Shown in pieces: positions 41,140 through 49,084 of a stretch of DNA of 64,000 nt. Positions within the stretch are counted from its first letter, which is position 1; each line of letters begins with the position of its first letter. The DNA is taken from contig CAIJKY010000005.1 of NCBI GenBank assembly GCA_903821365.1, positions 62,001 through 126,000 of the forward strand, written 5' to 3'. Under the pieces are notes generated by a model. The model saw only the letters and a list, made by a program, of their open reading frames with translations, ran no database searches and was not told the origin of the DNA. The position numbers were made by a program, and so were the translations under genes. This DNA comes from an uncultured bacterium. GTDB taxonomy: Bacteria > Patescibacteriota > Saccharimonadia > Saccharimonadales > Saccharimonadaceae.

Positions 41140-41652
41140 ATGCTGCAACTAATCGTCTTTTTCGTATCGCTTGCCATTTTATATCTATTACTCCAGGGCG
41201 CACCGTACGTTCCGGCCAAAGCCAAGGGTATTGATCAGGCATTTATGATGATGAAACTTCCCGCGGGTAGTACAGTTGTCGATCTTGGCTGTGGTGACGG
41301 GCGAGTGCTCATAACGGCCGCGAGGCGGGGGTACAAAGCAGTCGGTATAGAGATTCACCCATTGTTTTGGCTGATAGCTTGGATTCGTACACGGCGTTAT
41401 GGCAAGCAAGTGAAAGTTGTGTATGGTAATCTGTGGCGCTGGAATCTGCCCGAAGCGACCACTGGTATTTTTGTTTTTTCAGCAGACGCCTTTACGACCA
41501 AGCTTGAAGCATGGCTCGACGCCCAGCGATTACGGAGCGCTCGACCATTTCAGCTTGTTACATTTGGTGCTGAACTCCCCAGTCGTAAAGGGCGTGCGGG
41601 TGAGTGGGGATGCACTCTCTACTCCTACGAAAGTGTTACTACTAGCAAATAG
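41140..41652 (+). CDS. Membrane-anchored class I SAM-dependent methyltransferase
   Basis: 170 residues. An N-terminal hydrophobic helix (LQLIVFFVSLAILYLLLQG) acts as a membrane anchor, followed by a Rossmann methyltransferase: SAM motif VVDLGCGDGRVLITAARRG, acidic second motif VGIEIHP, and a third around VVYGNLWRWNLPE. The C-terminal half of the fold is shortened. The substrate is unknown. It lies 12 nt after xseB and is probably in the same transcript. Confidence 0.8.
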   Translation: MLQLIVFFVSLAILYLLLQGAPYVPAKAKGIDQAFMMMKLPAGSTVVDLGCGDGRVLITAARRGYKAVGIEIHPLFWLIAWIRTRRYGKQVKVVYGNLWRWNLPEATTGIFVFSADAFTTKLEAWLDAQRLRSARPFQLVTFGAELPSRKGRAGEWGCTLYSYESVTTSK

Positions 41653-41671
41653 TTGCTTTTAAACTAAATAG

Positions 41672-41680
41672 TGATATAAT
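41672..41680 (+). promoter_or_regulatory. Extended -10 promoter of the 41690 small ORF
   Basis: TG-A-TATAAT (hexamer 41675-41680), 9 nt to ATG 41690. Confidence 0.6.
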
Positions 41681-41689
41681 ATTTTTATT

Positions 41690-41809
41690 ATGAATTACAA
41701 TATAGCCACCTCTATGCCAAATTCTCAACACCTTGTCACTCTCGGTGTCTCTTTTTCTATGGCAAATGGCATTGTGTGGAACTATCTGGCTTATCTTATA
41801 CAGCATTAA
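41690..41809 (+). CDS. Small ORF of 39 codons, possible leader peptide
   Basis: Reads MNYNIATSMPNSQHLVTLGV and on to YLAYLIQH, 39 residues, starting 9 nt after an extended -10 box and therefore leaderless. It is followed 27 nt later by a terminator and, 137 nt after its stop, by the MFS gene. No signal-peptide logic is evident, but the C-terminal half is hydrophobic. Either a small membrane peptide or a leader peptide controlling read-through into the transporter. Too short to support with homology. Confidence 0.45.
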   Translation: MNYNIATSMPNSQHLVTLGVSFSMANGIVWNYLAYLIQH

Positions 41810-41835
41810 ACAAAACCGTCTTTTTACTACTAGAT

Positions 41836-41866
41836 AAGCCTCCTGCAAACGCACTGGAGGTTTTTT
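41836..41866 (+). terminator. Terminator between small ORF and MFS gene
   Basis: AAGCCTCC (41836-41843) / GGAGGTTT (41856-41863), inner TGC/GCA, then the rest of the T tract. A second GGAGGTTTAT at 41890-41899 can pair with ATAAGCCTCC (41834-41843) as an alternative structure. Confidence 0.75.
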
Positions 41867-41901
41867 AAATAACGACTCAGCGACAATCAGGAGGTTTATC
41901 T

Positions 41902-41917
41902 GGCACTGAAAAGTGCC
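41902..41917 (+). promoter_or_regulatory. GNRA-capped hairpin in the MFS leader
   Basis: GGCACT-GAAA-AGTGCC, a perfect 6-bp stem with a GAAA tetraloop, 16 nt before the Shine-Dalgarno GGGAGG of the MFS gene. Confidence 0.6.
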
Positions 41918-41945
41918 AATCCGTTTACAACAGGGAGGAAAACCA

Positions 41946-43100
41946 ATGGACCGCACCATACGCAGCATGCGATTGTTGCAGTGTGAGATGACCATCACTT
42001 CGACGGTCATTGCTATGCCAGTCATCAATATCTTCTTTGGTGTTGATCTGGGGCTGAACCAGTTTCAAATTGGGCTCAGCCAAGCTGCTTTTACGGTAGC
42101 CGTCTTGCTGCTTAACATTCCGGCTGGAATCATCGCCGACCGAGTGAGCCGCAAGTACTGCAACGTTGGCGGTGATCTGCTGGTAGCGCTTGGCTTTATC
42201 TTCTACGCCAATGTAACAAACTTTGGACAGCTTATCGCTGCCGAAGTAGTCATTGGAGTAGGGGCTGCATTCTCACAAGGTGCCGATGTGGCATTGCTGC
42301 GCGGCTATGCACAGAAGCTCGGTATATCCTATCGAGCCGAGAGCGCACGGGTGAGCGCAGTGAGTCCTTGGTTTCAGGCTGGGTGTGTGCTGATCGGCGG
42401 CGCTATTGGCGCATGGTCGCCACGGTTCGCTGTTTTGATCAGCGCCGTACCGTACTTGGTTGGCGCGTTACTCTCGTTTGGTATCGACGATACCAGCGAG
42501 CGTGCACAGCGTAATCAGGTGGCACTGAGAGTGGTGTGGCGGGCTGTACGTCGGCCGCAACTTGGTTGGTCGATCCTAGCAATGGCGACCGCAAGTGAGA
42601 TCACCCACGCAGTTATCTGGGTGTTTTCACCGCTGCTACTGCTCGCAGGGGTCGCGCCAGTCTTGGTCGGGGCTGGCTGGGCGCTCAACTTTCTGGCAAT
42701 GAGCCTTGGTGGCTATATTGCTGGACGGCGCTGGGCGCTTCGGCTTCCTGACTGGGCATCATTTGTCCTGCCGGCTGCATTGCTGCTTTTTGCCAGTGTC
42801 TTTTTGGTGACCAACCTGAGCCTGGCAACAGTTTGGCTGTACGCCGCATTCGGCTTCGCTCGAGGCTGGTATGCGGCAGTGCTCGCTCCAATCGTGCAGC
42901 ATTATACGCCAGATGCTATGCAAGCCACGGTCTTTTCGGTGGCGGCGAGTATCCGGCAGCTGCTGTATGTGCCGTTGGTGATAGTTATCAACGGGGCAGG
43001 CAATGATGCGCCGCAGTGGTCAATCGCAGCCAATAGTCTGATCTTTGCTCCACTAATACTAGTGGTGGCGTACAGATTGTGGCGGCTGCGCGCCGAGTAA
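41946..43100 (+). CDS. Major facilitator superfamily transporter
   Basis: 384 residues, about eleven or twelve hydrophobic helices. The MFS loop 2-3 signature appears as GIIADRVSRKY (form GxxxDRxxRK), and the helix pattern (VAVLLLNIPAGIIA, LIAAEVVIGVGAAFSQGADVALLRGY) fits drug/sugar-type carriers. Substrate unknown. ATG 41946 has a strong Shine-Dalgarno GGGAGG at 7 nt; a GTG at 41913 in the leader hairpin is rejected. GC-rich and CTG-rich like the other cassette genes, with a GC-rich terminator. The small ORF, terminator and hairpin upstream suggest regulated expression. Confidence 0.85.
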   Translation: MDRTIRSMRLLQCEMTITSTVIAMPVINIFFGVDLGLNQFQIGLSQAAFTVAVLLLNIPAGIIADRVSRKYCNVGGDLLVALGFIFYANVTNFGQLIAAEVVIGVGAAFSQGADVALLRGYAQKLGISYRAESARVSAVSPWFQAGCVLIGGAIGAWSPRFAVLISAVPYLVGALLSFGIDDTSERAQRNQVALRVVWRAVRRPQLGWSILAMATASEITHAVIWVFSPLLLLAGVAPVLVGAGWALNFLAMSLGGYIAGRRWALRLPDWASFVLPAALLLFASVFLVTNLSLATVWLYAAFGFARGWYAAVLAPIVQHYTPDAMQATVFSVAASIRQLLYVPLVIVINGAGNDAPQWSIAANSLIFAPLILVVAYRLWRLRAE

Positions 43101-43107
43101 ACGGATT

Positions 43108-43158
43108 CAGCCCGAGCGGCACCGCGTCAATGACGTCGTGTGCTGCGCGGGCTGTTTT
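43108..43158 (+). terminator. GC-rich terminator of the MFS gene
   Basis: CAGCCCG (43108-43114) / CGGGCTG (43148-43154), with additional pairing inside, followed by TTTTCT. Confidence 0.75.
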
Positions 43159-43234
43159 CTATTGTTGTCTTACAGGTGCACTGCACGGAGCCAACTTTAC
43201 AACCATAAGAACTTTCGTTATCATACATACAACC

Positions 43235-43924
43235 ATGAGTAAAAACGAAAAACATAGTTTGAACGTGAGCGAGGCATCACGCTTGGACGAAGGGGCAGTC
43301 AATGGACTCGCCATTCTGCTTGCAGTATCAGTATTTATCATTATCGGTGTTTCGGGCGCTGCAGTCTGGCTGTTTACGCAAAAGAATGAAGCACAGTCGA
43401 ATCTTGATGCCAAAGTATCAACCGCCGTTGAGGCCGCTAAGACTGATCAAATTGCTAAAGACAATAAAGATTTTGCCGAACGCGAGAAGCAACCAAACCG
43501 ACAGTTTGTTGGCCCAGCTGACCTTGGTGGTGTTCGTTTTGATTATCCAAAAACCTGGAGCGTTTATGTTGATAAGGACGGCGCCAACGGCTTTTACGAG
43601 GCCTACTTCTCGCCATTGATCGTGCAGCCGCTCGCTGCTAAGGTGCCGCGCGCGCTCCGTCTGTCTATTACGCCTCGTGATTATGATGAAGTGGTCAAGG
43701 GATATGAGTCGAAGGTGAAAAATGGTAGCTTGCGCTCCTCGCCAGTTACAGTCGGCGGTTTCAATGGTCTAAAGCTCGAAGGCTCATTTACGAACGATAT
43801 TCCACAAGCTGCGATGATTATCTTTAAAGTACGTGACAAAACGATGCTTGTTTCGGCCGAGGCGCCTGAATACTTCTCAGATTTCAATAATATCGTCTTG
43901 AACAGTCTCCGCTACACACCGTAA
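43235..43924 (+). CDS. Membrane-anchored protein with PsbP-like extracytoplasmic domain
   Basis: 229 residues. A short cytosolic N-terminus, one TM helix (about 24-46, LAILLAVSVFIIIGVSGAAVWLF), an A/K/D-rich linker (about 47-90) and a beta-rich C-terminal domain (GVRFDYPKTWSVYVDKDG to NIVLNSLRYTP). The pattern of a YPxxW motif after GVRF, and a late FNNIVLNSL, is like PsbP/PsbP-like or DUF1795 domains. Role unknown. The longer frame from 43079 includes the MFS terminator and is rejected. Confidence 0.7.
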   Translation: MSKNEKHSLNVSEASRLDEGAVNGLAILLAVSVFIIIGVSGAAVWLFTQKNEAQSNLDAKVSTAVEAAKTDQIAKDNKDFAEREKQPNRQFVGPADLGGVRFDYPKTWSVYVDKDGANGFYEAYFSPLIVQPLAAKVPRALRLSITPRDYDEVVKGYESKVKNGSLRSSPVTVGGFNGLKLEGSFTNDIPQAAMIIFKVRDKTMLVSAEAPEYFSDFNNIVLNSLRYTP

Positions 43925-43933
43925 ACGCATAAT

Positions 43934-43944
43934 TGGTATACAAT
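43934..43944 (+). promoter_or_regulatory. -10 promoter of the histidine kinase gene
   Basis: TG-G-TATACA (hexamer 43937-43942), overlapping TACAAT (43939-43944); 7-9 nt to ATG 43952, so leaderless. Confidence 0.55.
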
Positions 43945-43951
43945 ACTAACT

Positions 43952-44671
43952 ATGCAGAGGCAGCAAACCAACTTTATTGATGGCGGCCGCGCACTTGAGG
44001 CGCCGTCGTTGGTTGCTGCTGCCCATGAACTTAAAGAGCCACTCGCGCTTATTCGCCTCTATGCGCAAATGTTATCAGACACTGCGCTTGAAGATAGTGA
44101 ACGACGACGTTTTGAGCGACGAATCGGCCTTGCAGCTGAACAGCTTCTTGAGCTAACAAGCGGGCTTGTTGAAGGCTATCGTTGGCAACAGCAAGTATTG
44201 CCACTTGAGCCAGTCAATACGCATGTTGTTTGCGAAGAAGTTGCTCATGAAGTGTTTGAATACGCACGGGCTCATGGCCAACAGCTCGCCTACAGGCCGG
44301 CATCTTCTCGCTATGTCGTTGTTGCACATCGTAGCTTCTTGAAAAATGTGTTGAATAATTTGCTGTGTAATGCGGTAAAGCACACGCCCGCGGGCTCTGA
44401 TATTGTCCTGCAGCCAGTGAAGCGCCAGGGCGCATTACAAATTCAAGTCTGTGACACTGGTCCAGGATTCAGCAAAAACACTATGAAAGCGCTTCAGCGC
44501 GCCGAGAATCTTCGTCAGCCGCTCCCCGGTCGTAGTGGCGGTCTTGGCTTGCTCGTTGCCCAAGAATTAGTGCGCGCGATGTACGGTGAACTGCGCGTCG
44601 TGGCTTCACGTTCTGGCGGTACGGTGAGTGTAACGCTACCTTTATCGCAGCAGATTAGTTTGCTTGCATGA
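43952..44671 (+). CDS. Cytosolic sensor histidine kinase
   Basis: 239 residues with no membrane segment or sensor domain, essentially a HisKA plus HATPase core. The H box is AAHELKEPLALIRLYAQML (His near residue 26), the N box NNLLCNAVKHTP, G1 DTGPGF and G2 GGLGLLVAQELV. The signal must come from another protein or from a cytosolic ligand. It overlaps the response regulator gene by 4 nt and is leaderless. Confidence 0.9.
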   Translation: MQRQQTNFIDGGRALEAPSLVAAAHELKEPLALIRLYAQMLSDTALEDSERRRFERRIGLAAEQLLELTSGLVEGYRWQQQVLPLEPVNTHVVCEEVAHEVFEYARAHGQQLAYRPASSRYVVVAHRSFLKNVLNNLLCNAVKHTPAGSDIVLQPVKRQGALQIQVCDTGPGFSKNTMKALQRAENLRQPLPGRSGGLGLLVAQELVRAMYGELRVVASRSGGTVSVTLPLSQQISLLA

Positions 44672-45060
44672 GCCAACCATCCATTATGCTTATTGATGAT
44701 GACCGTTGGTATGCCGACGCAGTTGTCGCCAATCTCCGAGAGGACTACACAGTGACATGGTGCAGCGGTGCGCAAATGGCAATCGAAGCGATTGATCAGT
44801 CACCGCCACAGGCTATTGTCCTCGATATGCTCATGCCTGGAGGCAATGGCAGCGTCTTCTTGCAAGAACTTCAGTCGTATACTGATACGGCTATGATACC
44901 GGTTATACTTTGCAGTAGTATCGATTTTATGCCACAGGCGGCAACCCTACAAGCTTATGGCGTGCGCCATGTTTTCGATAAAGCAAAGCTTGATTTTAGC
45001 GAACTGCGCGCGACGTTGGCCACATGTGTCGCATCTGAAAAAGTAAGCCATGCGCTTTAG
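44668..45060 (+). CDS. Stand-alone response regulator receiver
   Basis: 130 residues, a single CheY-like domain: acidic pair in IDDDRW, phospho-acceptor Asp in IVLDMLMPGGNG, Ser in ILCSSID and Lys in VFDKAKLD. It has no DNA-binding output domain, so it acts by protein contact. Translated with the upstream kinase (ATGA overlap) and overlapping recO by 11 nt. Confidence 0.9.
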   Translation: MSQPSIMLIDDDRWYADAVVANLREDYTVTWCSGAQMAIEAIDQSPPQAIVLDMLMPGGNGSVFLQELQSYTDTAMIPVILCSSIDFMPQAATLQAYGVRHVFDKAKLDFSELRATLATCVASEKVSHAL

Positions 45061-45721
45061 TACTGAAGCCATCGTCTTGCGACGTACCGATTATGGCGAA
45101 GGCGATCGTATAATCAACATACTCACTGCGGAGCATGGCAAGCTCTCGGCTATTGCCAAGGGCGCCCGCAAACCAAAGAGCAAACTTGCTGGTGGCATAG
45201 AGCCATTTTCACTGGTGAATGTGACGTTACTGCGTGGCCGCACTGATCTGCATACTTTGGTATCAAGCCAAATGGCGCAGAATTTTGATCATATTACGAC
45301 TGATTACGAGCGTTTAACGCTTGGCTACGTAATTCTAAAAAAGATTAACCAGGCCGCCGAGACGCTGCATGAATCAGCATTATACGAATTACTCAAACTA
45401 TCCTTGATAAGCGTGAATGCTCTCACGATCGATGTCAGGCTGAGCGAAACATGGTTTCATGCGCATTACCTGCAAGTTCTTGGCCATGGTTTGAATATTG
45501 TCACCGACGGCAACGGCAAGAAACTTGACGCTGCACTACTGTATAACTTTTCTGTCGCTGATATGGCCTTTTTTGAGCATCCAAAGGGAACATATGGCGG
45601 CGACCATTTGAAGCTGCTCAAAGTGCTTTTAGCGCGAACTCCAGATTTTGCCGCATCAATCCGCGGCGTTGACATGGTTGTTGAAGATTGCTTACGACTT
45701 CTGCGAACAATCGATGAATAG
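45050..45721 (+). CDS. recO: DNA repair protein RecO
   Basis: 223 residues; with RecR and RecF it loads RecA on SSB-coated DNA. The N-terminal OB fold shows STEAIVLRRTDYGEGDRIINILTAEHGKLSAIAKGARKPKSK, followed by a helical domain. The C-terminal zinc finger of many RecO proteins is absent: no CxxC pattern is seen in LQVLGHGLNIVTDGNGKKLD. It overlaps the response regulator by 11 nt, an unusual partner. Confidence 0.9.
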   Translation: MRFSTEAIVLRRTDYGEGDRIINILTAEHGKLSAIAKGARKPKSKLAGGIEPFSLVNVTLLRGRTDLHTLVSSQMAQNFDHITTDYERLTLGYVILKKINQAAETLHESALYELLKLSLISVNALTIDVRLSETWFHAHYLQVLGHGLNIVTDGNGKKLDAALLYNFSVADMAFFEHPKGTYGGDHLKLLKVLLARTPDFAASIRGVDMVVEDCLRLLRTIDE

Positions 45722-45723
45722 TT

Positions 45724-45729
45724 TACAAT
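45724..45729 (+). promoter_or_regulatory. -10 box of the histidine phosphatase gene, leaderless
   Basis: TACAAT, 6 nt to ATG 45736. Confidence 0.5.
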
Positions 45730-45735
45730 AGCTGC

Positions 45736-46269
45736 ATGACGACTATTATCTTTGAATCGCACGCCACATCACTCGACAATGAATCAAAATTATGTTCAGG
45801 TTGGAATGATGTTGATGTATCAAAAAAAGGACTACAAGAGGCCGCCGAACTTGGTGAGCGCTACGGCTCAAAACTACCCGACGTTGTTTTTTGCTCTGAT
45901 TTATTACGGAGTTATAAAACAGCCGCTTTGGCCTTCAAGAATACAGGCGTACCAATATTGATTGATGATCGACTTCGTGAATGCGACTATGGCACAATGA
46001 CAAAGTCAGCCAAAACACTCGTTGAAGAACATAAAATGGCGCATCTCACCGAGCCATTCCCGGGCGGCGAGAGCTATCAACAGGCAACGACTCGCATGAA
46101 GCATTTCCTTGATGATATTCGGCGTGCCGCTAGTGGAAAAACCATTATGATCATTGGACATAGAGCCACCCAATATGGACTCGAAGTACACATCAACAAT
46201 AAGCAGCTCGAAGCAGTGGTGAGTGAGCCATGGCAGTGGCAGCCAGGCTGGACGTATAATCTGTTATAA
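45736..46269 (+). CDS. Histidine phosphatase (phosphoglycerate mutase-like) family protein
   Basis: 177 residues of the branch 1 phosphatase fold: SGWNDVDVSKKGLQEAAELGERY, VVFCSDLLRSYKTAALAF, RECDYGTM (acid-base Glu region), and IIGHRATQYGL with the second catalytic His. The first motif is unusual: the canonical RHG/RHA is ESHATS, with the nucleophilic His kept but the preceding Arg lost. Phosphatase activity is therefore plausible but not certain. The -10 box is 6 nt from ATG. Confidence 0.8.
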   Translation: MTTIIFESHATSLDNESKLCSGWNDVDVSKKGLQEAAELGERYGSKLPDVVFCSDLLRSYKTAALAFKNTGVPILIDDRLRECDYGTMTKSAKTLVEEHKMAHLTEPFPGGESYQQATTRMKHFLDDIRRAASGKTIMIIGHRATQYGLEVHINNKQLEAVVSEPWQWQPGWTYNLL

Positions 46270-46270
46270 T
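46262..46270 (+). promoter_or_regulatory. Extended -10 promoter of glyS
   Basis: TG-T-TATAAT (hexamer 46265-46270), with ATG 46306 35 nt downstream. A second TATAAA lies at about 46281-46286. The leader has only a weak GAAGAG. Confidence 0.5.
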
Positions 46271-46305
46271 AACTACGAATTATAAATCACGAAGAGCATG
46301 GCATT

Positions 46306-47670
46306 ATGAGCGACACGAAAAACAACCTACGACTTGAAGAAATTGTGAGCCTGGCGAAACGCCGCGGTTTTATTTATCAAGGTTCAGAAATTTATGGTGG
46401 GCTGGCAGGAACTTGGGACTACGGTCCTCTTGGTGTGCAATTAAAACGCAATATCGAACAACTATGGTGGAAGATGATGATTGATGATCGTGACGATATG
46501 TACGGTCTTGATAGTGCTATTTTAATGAATCAAAAAGTTTGGCAGGCGAGTGGGCATACTGGTGCCGGCTTTGCGGATCCTTTGGTTGAAGACCTAAAAA
46601 CTAAAAAACGCTACCGCGCTGACCATTTACTTGAAGACAACGGTGTAGAAAACGCTGAGGTGATGAGTCACGCTGAAATGAACGCCGTTATTGCCGAAAA
46701 AAAGATCACCAGCCCAGACGGCAATCCACTCAGCGATGTCCGTACATTTAACTTAATGTTTGAAACGTACATTGGTCCAATTCAAGATGAAACCTCAAAA
46801 TCATACCTTCGCCCAGAGACTGCCCAGGGTATGTTTGTTAATTTCCGTAATATCATGGATAGCTTCTATCCAGATCTACCATTTGGTATTGCTCAAGTTG
46901 GACGTAACTTTCGTAATGAGATTAGTCCACGAGAATTTATTTTCCGTGTGCGTGAACTCGAAATTATGGAACTTGAATATTTTATTGCCGAAAAAGATTG
47001 GCAAGAGCAGTTTGAACATTGGCGTAAACAATTCTATGCCTATATCGAAATGCTTGGTTTAAAAGCCGACAAAGTGCATGAACTCGATGTGCCTGAAGAA
47101 GATCGCGCGCATTATAGCAAAAAGACAATCGACTTTGAGTACGAGTTTCCATTTGGTATCAAAGAAATTGGTGCAGTGGCGTATCGTACTGACTTCGATT
47201 TGCGCAATCACCAAGAGCACAGCGGCGTAAACATGGAGTATTTGGTTAAGAGTACGCACGAGCGCTTTATCCCACACGTTATCGAGCCGACCTTTGGGCT
47301 AACGCGCCTTGTGCTTGCTGCCATGGCTGAAGCCTATTGTGTTGATGAGCAAAAAGGTGAGCAGCGTATTTATTTGAAACTGCCCGAAGCAATTGCGCCG
47401 GTGAAATACTGCGTATCACCGCTACTCAAGAACAAGCCTGCGCTTGTCGAAAAAGCTCGCGAAATTTATCATGCCATGAAAAAGAAGCACGGGCGTGTGA
47501 TGTGGGACGACAACGGTAACATTGGTAAGCGCTATCGCAGGCAGGACGAGATTGGCACGCCGCACTGCGTCGTGATTGATTTTGAAACGCTTGAAGATGG
47601 GAAAGTCACGGTGAGAGATCGCGACACTACCGAGCAGAAGCGTGTGAAAATTGCAGATCTAACCAAATAA
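46306..47670 (+). CDS. glyS: Glycyl-tRNA synthetase, single-chain type
   Basis: 454-residue alpha2-type glycyl-tRNA synthetase (the archaeal/eukaryotic/Gram-positive form, not the alpha2beta2 GlyQ/GlyS enzyme). Diagnostic segments: RRGFIYQGSEIYGGLAGTWDYGP at the N-terminus, motif 2 VGRNFRNEISPREFIFRVREL, HSGVNMEYL and motif 3 HVIEPTFGLTRLVLA. A C-terminal anticodon-binding domain contains RYRRQDEIGTPHCVVIDFETL. Confidence 0.96.
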   Translation: MSDTKNNLRLEEIVSLAKRRGFIYQGSEIYGGLAGTWDYGPLGVQLKRNIEQLWWKMMIDDRDDMYGLDSAILMNQKVWQASGHTGAGFADPLVEDLKTKKRYRADHLLEDNGVENAEVMSHAEMNAVIAEKKITSPDGNPLSDVRTFNLMFETYIGPIQDETSKSYLRPETAQGMFVNFRNIMDSFYPDLPFGIAQVGRNFRNEISPREFIFRVRELEIMELEYFIAEKDWQEQFEHWRKQFYAYIEMLGLKADKVHELDVPEEDRAHYSKKTIDFEYEFPFGIKEIGAVAYRTDFDLRNHQEHSGVNMEYLVKSTHERFIPHVIEPTFGLTRLVLAAMAEAYCVDEQKGEQRIYLKLPEAIAPVKYCVSPLLKNKPALVEKAREIYHAMKKKHGRVMWDDNGNIGKRYRRQDEIGTPHCVVIDFETLEDGKVTVRDRDTTEQKRVKIADLTK

Positions 47671-47679
47671 GGGGGCACT

Positions 47680-48216
47680 ATGGGACTTTTTGAAGGTATG
47701 AAGCGCATGATCCAAGGCAAGCCAGTGTTTGATGTCAATGACGATAACGACTGGGGCCGTGATGATGACGATACCAAGAACCAAAATCAGCGCGCCGAAA
47801 AAGCTGCCGATAACTACAATCCAAGTGCTGTAACTGCAGCAGCGCAACATACCGGACCAAAAGTGTTGCCGCGAGTTGAGATTGAAAAAATTAATTGCAA
47901 CCTGAACGGTGATCGTATGGATTGTTACTTTGCCATTCAAAACAATTCAACGGTTCGTGTTGAAGTTGATAAAATCACGATTCTCGGCACCACCCGCGAA
48001 CTTGATAACTTTTTGAATCCAGGCGAGGAGCGGGAATTCCTAGTCTTTTCTGGTAAACGCCCAGCCAACAATTACGCCAACAAGTGCGAGCTCTACTACA
48101 AAGACCCAACCGGTGATTACTTTATGTCGCAGCACAGCATCGATTTTGAGCGTGAACATGATGGCACCTACTACATTTACCGTGTTACGTTCAACCCACC
48201 CGTGCGCGACGTCTAA
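47680..48216 (+). CDS. Unknown protein
   Basis: Not recognised; 178 residues. The first 15 residues are amphipathic (MGLFEGMKRMIQGKP), followed by an Asp/Asn-rich disordered stretch (about 16-55). A beta-rich domain follows (IEKINCNLNGDRMDCYFAIQNNSTVRVEVDKITILG through FLVFSGKRP), resembling an immunoglobulin-like or C2-like sandwich by strand pattern only. No TM or signal peptide. It lies 9 nt after glyS with AAGGGGG before the ATG, so it is co-transcribed with glyS. Confidence 0.65.
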   Translation: MGLFEGMKRMIQGKPVFDVNDDNDWGRDDDDTKNQNQRAEKAADNYNPSAVTAAAQHTGPKVLPRVEIEKINCNLNGDRMDCYFAIQNNSTVRVEVDKITILGTTRELDNFLNPGEEREFLVFSGKRPANNYANKCELYYKDPTGDYFMSQHSIDFEREHDGTYYIYRVTFNPPVRDV

Positions 48217-48233
48217 ACGACACTCATTTACCC

Positions 48234-49031
48234 ATGTTATCACTCCTTGCGCCGTCAAAAACTATGGATATGCAGAGCCGCGCGCCGTATCTGCGGATTG
48301 CAACGCGACCATTATTTCTTGACCAGGCAATGCGCATTGCGGCTCGCATGCAGCATAAGCGTCCCAGTGAGTTGCGTCGCCTTATGAACACCAGTGATGA
48401 GCTGACAAAAAGTGTTTTCGACATGTACGCTCATTGGTCGCCAAACGCACCCGGCAAAGCGGCGCTGTGGGCCTATAAAGGTGATGTCTACAAGGGAGTG
48501 TACGCCGACACGCTTGATCCTGCGGCCGCTGCTTGGGCAGAGCAACATATCGTTATCCTGAGCGGCCTATATGGTCTATTACGGCCACATGATGCGGTGC
48601 AGCGCTATCGACTTGAGATGAAGGCGGGGTTGAAAGTTGGCCGCGCCAATAATTTGTATGAGTTTTGGAGTGATACGCTTGGTGTATATGCGGCCGAGCA
48701 TTCAGACGGCGTTATTTGCTGTTTGTCGTCGAATGAGTACGCTCGGGCGGTGCTTCGACATGTACCATCCAGTATACGGGTCGTCACGCCAACTTTTTTT
48801 GACACAAAGCCGAATGGCCAAGTCGGTACAGTGCCGATTTATAGCAAAATGATGCGCGGCGTTATGGCGCGCTGGATTATTGATCATAGAATTGATTCGC
48901 CCGAAGGACTATGTGATTTTACTGGCCATGGCTATGCATACGATGCGGGGCGTAGTACAAAAGATGCGCCGGCGTTTTATCGTGCGGTTATGAAGCCACT
49001 TGTTTTCACGCCACCATTGACGAATAATTAA
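48234..49031 (+). CDS. yaaA: YaaA family peroxide-stress protein
   Basis: 265 residues, UPF0246/YaaA family, which in E. coli limits free iron under peroxide stress and binds DNA. Family landmarks are LLAPSKTMD at the N-terminus, ALWAYKGDVYKGVYADTL, IVILSGLYGLLRPHD, YRLEMKAGLKV, LYEFW, LSSNEYARAV and the late GHGYAYD. Its gene is 17 nt after the previous one without a visible Shine-Dalgarno. Confidence 0.9.
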   Translation: MLSLLAPSKTMDMQSRAPYLRIATRPLFLDQAMRIAARMQHKRPSELRRLMNTSDELTKSVFDMYAHWSPNAPGKAALWAYKGDVYKGVYADTLDPAAAAWAEQHIVILSGLYGLLRPHDAVQRYRLEMKAGLKVGRANNLYEFWSDTLGVYAAEHSDGVICCLSSNEYARAVLRHVPSSIRVVTPTFFDTKPNGQVGTVPIYSKMMRGVMARWIIDHRIDSPEGLCDFTGHGYAYDAGRSTKDAPAFYRAVMKPLVFTPPLTNN

Positions 49032-49084
49032 TTGTAGTATTTAATACGTCTAGGTTTATCCTTCGAGAAGATCGGAGCACGGCC

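Noticed and set aside
41913-41945. GTG start for the MFS gene
   Set aside because: It lies in the stem of the GNRA hairpin and lacks a ribosome site at proper distance; ATG 41946 has GGGAGG.
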